From the NCBI GenBank assembly GCA_013140995.1, contig JABFRX010000125.1, forward strand, positions 1 through 37,804: a stretch of DNA of 37,804 nt, written 5' to 3'. A program made the translations under genes and the position numbers. A model generated the notes under the pieces. It saw only the letters and a program-made list of their open reading frames with translations. It was not told where the DNA came from and did not search any database. Below are positions 34,848 to 37,804 of the stretch, piece by piece; positions within the stretch are counted from its first letter, which is position 1; each line of letters begins with the position of its first letter. Source of the DNA: Alphaproteobacteria bacterium. GTDB taxonomy: Bacteria; Pseudomonadota; Alphaproteobacteria; Micropepsales; Micropepsaceae.

Positions 34848-36032
34848 CTAAGGGCCAAACATCTTGTTGCTGATTCCGCAAAGTGCCTTCGGAATCGCGC
34901 CCATGCCCTTCAGCGTGAGAGACGGATCCATCGCAGCTTGCGCAAGACACACGGCAAGCTTGTCGACCGGCACGCCGTCGTTGCTCGCAAGCACGGCGAC
35001 GGAAACCCACCCATTCGTCGACGCGTTGAAGTAGATGCCGTCATACGACGTGAAGCCGGGGATGATCCCACTGTGATTGAACCAGATATGGGTTGGCGTC
35101 GTCGTGGTCACCCAGCCCATCGCATAGGTGTCGCCCGGGGGTGGCGCTACCATCGTCACGCGTGACGTTTTGCTGAAGAGTTTGTCCTTCATAAGCGCCG
35201 TATGCCACTTCAGCAGGTCCGTCACGGTCGACACGACATCGCCTGCGCCGCGGGGCCAGTCCGGCTTGTTGAGCAGCGATTTGGTCGTGTCGAACGGCGG
35301 TTGTGCCAGTTGAACGCCCGTAGGCGGCGCACCGATAAAGCCCGACTTCGACATGCCGGCGGGCTGAAACACGTACAGCTTCATCGCATCGCGGTAGTCG
35401 GCAACGCCACCAAGTTTTTCGATCATCAGCGAAGCCAGATAGTAGTTCGTATTGTTGTAGGCGTGCTTTTCGCCCGGTGCTGGCAGCGCCGCCGCCGGAA
35501 ACTGGCGCAACAGCGAATACACATAGCCACGCAGCCTTTGGCGCTCGATCGGTGCCGTGCCATCCGGCACGTTGGCCGCACCCGCCGGTGGCTTCGTGTA
35601 AGTCGCGTAGCCCGTACGCTGGTTTAAAAGATTGCGGATCGTCTCCGCGCCGGACTTTGAGAACGGAAAACTGTCCTGCAGCGTGTCCTTGACCTTCGTC
35701 TCAAGCGAAAAGGTGTTGCCGCCCTTTTTCTCGATCAGCGCTAGCATCGTGGCGGCAGTCAGTTGCTTTGTCAGCGAGCCCAGTTGATAGCCGGTATGCG
35801 CAGTCGCCGGCGTTCCTGAAAACGCCACGCCCGCGCCGCTCGTGAAGACCGGGTTGCCGTTGACCGAAACCCCAACCGAAATGCCAGGCGTTTGCCCGGC
35901 GGATGTGCCGACAAGCGCCTGCATGCGCGCAGTTGCCAGGGTCGTTTTCTCGGGCGACCAAGCCTCGGCGCTGGCAGTTGCAGCAAAGAACGCAGCAAGC
36001 ACGGCGGCAAAGAGCAACGAACCACGTAGCAT
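34848..36032 (-). CDS. Serine beta-lactamase-fold hydrolase (class C/esterase-like)
   Basis: 394-residue secreted protein with a signal peptide (MLRGSLLFAAVLAAFFAATA, cleaved after ASA). Active-site motifs of the class C beta-lactamase/DD-peptidase superfamily are in place: S86-L-T-K89 (GSLTKQ), Y192-N-N194 (AYNNTNYYLA) and H320-S-G322 in place of KTG. This combination is common in class C-like esterases and peptidases as well as in true AmpC, so beta-lactam resistance should not be assumed. The start at 36032 begins the signal peptide and has GGGG upstream; the frame extends to 36119 but the added residues are not secretory. It is divergent from the M16 protease gene, 224 bases away. Confidence 0.85.
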   Translation of the reverse strand: MLRGSLLFAAVLAAFFAATASAEAWSPEKTTLATARMQALVGTSAGQTPGISVGVSVNGNPVFTSGAGVAFSGTPATAHTGYQLGSLTKQLTAATMLALIEKKGGNTFSLETKVKDTLQDSFPFSKSGAETIRNLLNQRTGYATYTKPPAGAANVPDGTAPIERQRLRGYVYSLLRQFPAAALPAPGEKHAYNNTNYYLASLMIEKLGGVADYRDAMKLYVFQPAGMSKSGFIGAPPTGVQLAQPPFDTTKSLLNKPDWPRGAGDVVSTVTDLLKWHTALMKDKLFSKTSRVTMVAPPPGDTYAMGWVTTTTPTHIWFNHSGIIPGFTSYDGIYFNASTNGWVSVAVLASNDGVPVDKLAVCLAQAAMDPSLTLKGMGAIPKALCGISNKMFGP

Positions 36033-36256
36033 CGGTTTTCCCCGTTTTGGATCGCCCACGCGTAGCACGCGATCGCTGCAACGGCCTCGTGAAACCGCCT
36101 GTTTCGAGGTCGCGGTCACAACGCCGGGATAAGCCCACGGCAGGGGGCGACAAGGCGCGCAGAAACGGCATAATGCGGATTCTCAAAGCCTTATCTGAGC
36201 CGCATTTCTGATGTCAGTCGCGCTTGGATACGAAAGCACCGGACCAGGAGTGATTG

Positions 36257-37804
36257 ATGCAGGAGTGGCGTTTGTTCGGCCGCGGGTTGTTTGCGGCCTC
36301 TTTCTTCGTGCTTTTCCTCCTTGTCCTAGCTCCCGCCGATGCCCGCGGGATTTGGCCCCACGAAGGGTCCGACCTCAAACCCGATGCCACGATCAAGTTC
36401 GGCGTGCTGCCGAACGGCATGCGCTATGCAATTAAGCCGAACCGCAACCCCGAAGGCACGGTAACGCTAAAACTGCGCGTCGCTGCGGGCTCGCTGCACG
36501 AGAACGAGAACGAGCGCGGCGTCGCGCACTTCCTCGAGCACATGGCGTTCAACGGCTCACAGAACTACCCCGAAGGCGAGATGTTCCGCGCCCTGCAGCG
36601 CATGGGCATTCAAATCGGCGCGAACGCGAACGCGGCGACCGATTTCGACAACACGTCGTTCACGATCTCGCTGCCCAGCGTTCGTCCTGCAACGCTCGAC
36701 GCCGGCTTCAACATCATGCGCGAGATGGGCGACCGCCTCACGCTGTCGGAGCAGGCGATCAAAAACGAACGCGGCGTGATACTCTCCGAGGAACGCTCGC
36801 GCGACACGCCAAGCCAGCGCGCGAACGAAGGGCAGATACGTCTTCTGTTCGCGGGCCAAAAGTACCCGACGCGCTTCCCGATCGGGGACACGAACTTCAT
36901 CCGCAAGGCCGGTCCCGCAGAGCTGCGCAGCTTCTATGAGCGCCACTATAGGCCCGAGCGCTCGCTTCTCGTCGTCTCGGGCGACGTGAACCCGGTACTT
37001 ATCGAAGCCAAGATCGCCGCCGTCTTCGGGTCGTGGAAGCAAGCCGGTCCGCTGCCGGCCGAAGACTTCGGTAAGCCGAAGCAGCGCGGTCTCGAAGTCG
37101 CGCAGTCGATTCAGCCGGGCCTCGACGAGAGTATTGTGTTGAGTTGGGTGGCGCCGGAAGAAACCCGCGGCGACTCGACAGCGCGCCGCCGTGAAATTCA
37201 CGCTCGCCTGGTCGCGTTCACGGTTTTGAACCGCCGTCTGAGCAAACTCGCGCGTCTGGCCGACGCGCCGTTCATCGAAGCTCATGTCGGCCGCGAACAG
37301 ATCGGCGGGGCAGGGGTCGTGAACTCACTCCAGATCCGTACGAAAGCGGGCGCCTGGCAAAAGGGATTGGCCGCCGCAGAGCAGGAGTTGCGCCGCGCGC
37401 TCGTTCACGGATTGCAGCAAGCCGAAGTCGACCGCGAGGCGCTGGAGCAGCAATCGCCCTACAAGCTCGTCGCCGCGAACGAAAACACGCGCTCCAACGC
37501 CGACGTCGCCGACCTAATCATGGGTTCCCTCGAAGCGAACCGCGTGCCGACGGACGCGAAAACCGACCTCGCGCTCTACAGTGCCAGCATCAAGGGCTTG
37601 AAGGCGCAGACGGCAACGCAGGTGTTGAAAGCTTCGATGGGGAACGGCGCGCCGCCGCTGATCTTCTTCACGAGCTCGCAAGCACCCGCCGGCGGAACCG
37701 ATTCGATCCGTACAGCCCACCTCGCCAGCACGAAAGTGCCTGTCGCGGCTCCGCCCGCAAGCACGATCAAAGAGTTCAGCTACCGCGACTTCGGCCCCAA
37801 AGGC
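36257..37804 (+). CDS. M16 family zinc metalloprotease (3' part outside window)
   Basis: The frame starts with ATG at 36257 and stays open for 516 codons to the window end. The hydrophobic N-terminal segment LFAASFFVLFLLVLAP with cleavage near ADA marks a secreted or membrane-anchored protein. The first M16 domain has the inverted zinc motif H91-F-L-E94-H95 and the distal ligand E171 in NERGVILSEE, 76 residues after H95, the normal distance. The second domain (about 220-450), with RRLSKLARLADAPFIEA, looks like the usual inactive partner. M16 proteases of this size (about 950 residues, pitrilysin-like) degrade periplasmic peptides. No Shine-Dalgarno of note precedes the start. Confidence 0.9.
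   Translation, partial: MQEWRLFGRGLFAASFFVLFLLVLAPADARGIWPHEGSDLKPDATIKFGVLPNGMRYAIKPNRNPEGTVTLKLRVAAGSLHENENERGVAHFLEHMAFNGSQNYPEGEMFRALQRMGIQIGANANAATDFDNTSFTISLPSVRPATLDAGFNIMREMGDRLTLSEQAIKNERGVILSEERSRDTPSQRANEGQIRLLFAGQKYPTRFPIGDTNFIRKAGPAELRSFYERHYRPERSLLVVSGDVNPVLIEAKIAAVFGSWKQAGPLPAEDFGKPKQRGLEVAQSIQPGLDESIVLSWVAPEETRGDSTARRREIHARLVAFTVLNRRLSKLARLADAPFIEAHVGREQIGGAGVVNSLQIRTKAGAWQKGLAAAEQELRRALVHGLQQAEVDREALEQQSPYKLVAANENTRSNADVADLIMGSLEANRVPTDAKTDLALYSASIKGLKAQTATQVLKASMGNGAPPLIFFTSSQAPAGGTDSIRTAHLASTKVPVAAPPASTIKEFSYRDFGPKG

Noticed and set aside
34385-34850. Possible B12 riboswitch before nrdJ
   Set aside because: No B12-box sequence or suitable multi-helix layout could be found; only short inverted repeats and the NrdR-like elements.
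34848-36032. Antibiotic-resistance beta-lactamase
   Set aside because: The motif set SxxK, YxN, HxG is shared by many esterases and peptidases; the HSG third motif and chromosomal context do not support an AmpC resistance call.

Overview
The window is chromosomal DNA from a high-GC alphaproteobacterium. The serS-surE-pcm-nlpD order, an alphaproteobacterial-type class II NrdJ, a UrcA-family protein, a large TonB-dependent receptor and DUF815, DUF989 and SQS/PSY-like proteins point towards Caulobacterales, Micropepsales or a related group. Genus cannot be fixed by eye. No tRNA, rRNA, CRISPR array or intact mobile element was seen.

Layout. 1-2.9 kb is a housekeeping run: the end of serS, then surE, pcm and an NlpD/EnvC-like LysM-LytM protein. 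2.9-5.8 kb is an acyl-CoA dehydrogenase followed by decayed DNA: a chimeric remnant joining the start of a second acyl-CoA dehydrogenase to the tail of a DUF1214 protein, a frameshifted TonB-like gene, an intact SnoaL-like gene and an IS-transposase scrap. 5.9-13.7 kb holds a DUF815 ATPase, yajC-secD (no secF follows), a DUF989 membrane protein, an SQS/PSY-family protein, two unrecognised envelope or secreted proteins and a metallo-beta-lactamase-fold hydrolase.

13.8-29.7 kb is the most coherent part, a phosphate-acquisition region. It contains an OprP/OprO-type porin, pstS-pstC-pstA-pstB, a PlcP-like metallophosphoesterase, a TonB-dependent receptor and a Tat-exported PhoD phosphatase. Reading by eye I find 7-bp PHO half-sites repeating every 11 bp upstream of four of these units (porin, pstS, plcP-like gene, TonB receptor). 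The inferred logic: PhoD frees phosphate outside the cell, the porin and receptor bring phosphate or phosphorylated compounds across the outer membrane, PstSCAB imports phosphate, and the PlcP-like enzyme recovers it from phospholipid headgroups. phoU, phoB and phoR are not in the window. Inside this region sit an XRE-type regulator with two matched palindromic operators, a 29-residue membrane-peptide ORF, and a terminator-shaped hairpin between the receptor's PHO box and its start codon.

30-37.8 kb carries nrdJ (B12-dependent ribonucleotide reductase) with three NrdR-box-like elements exactly 32 bp apart upstream, a serine beta-lactamase-fold hydrolase, and the first 516 codons of an M16 zinc protease that runs off the end.
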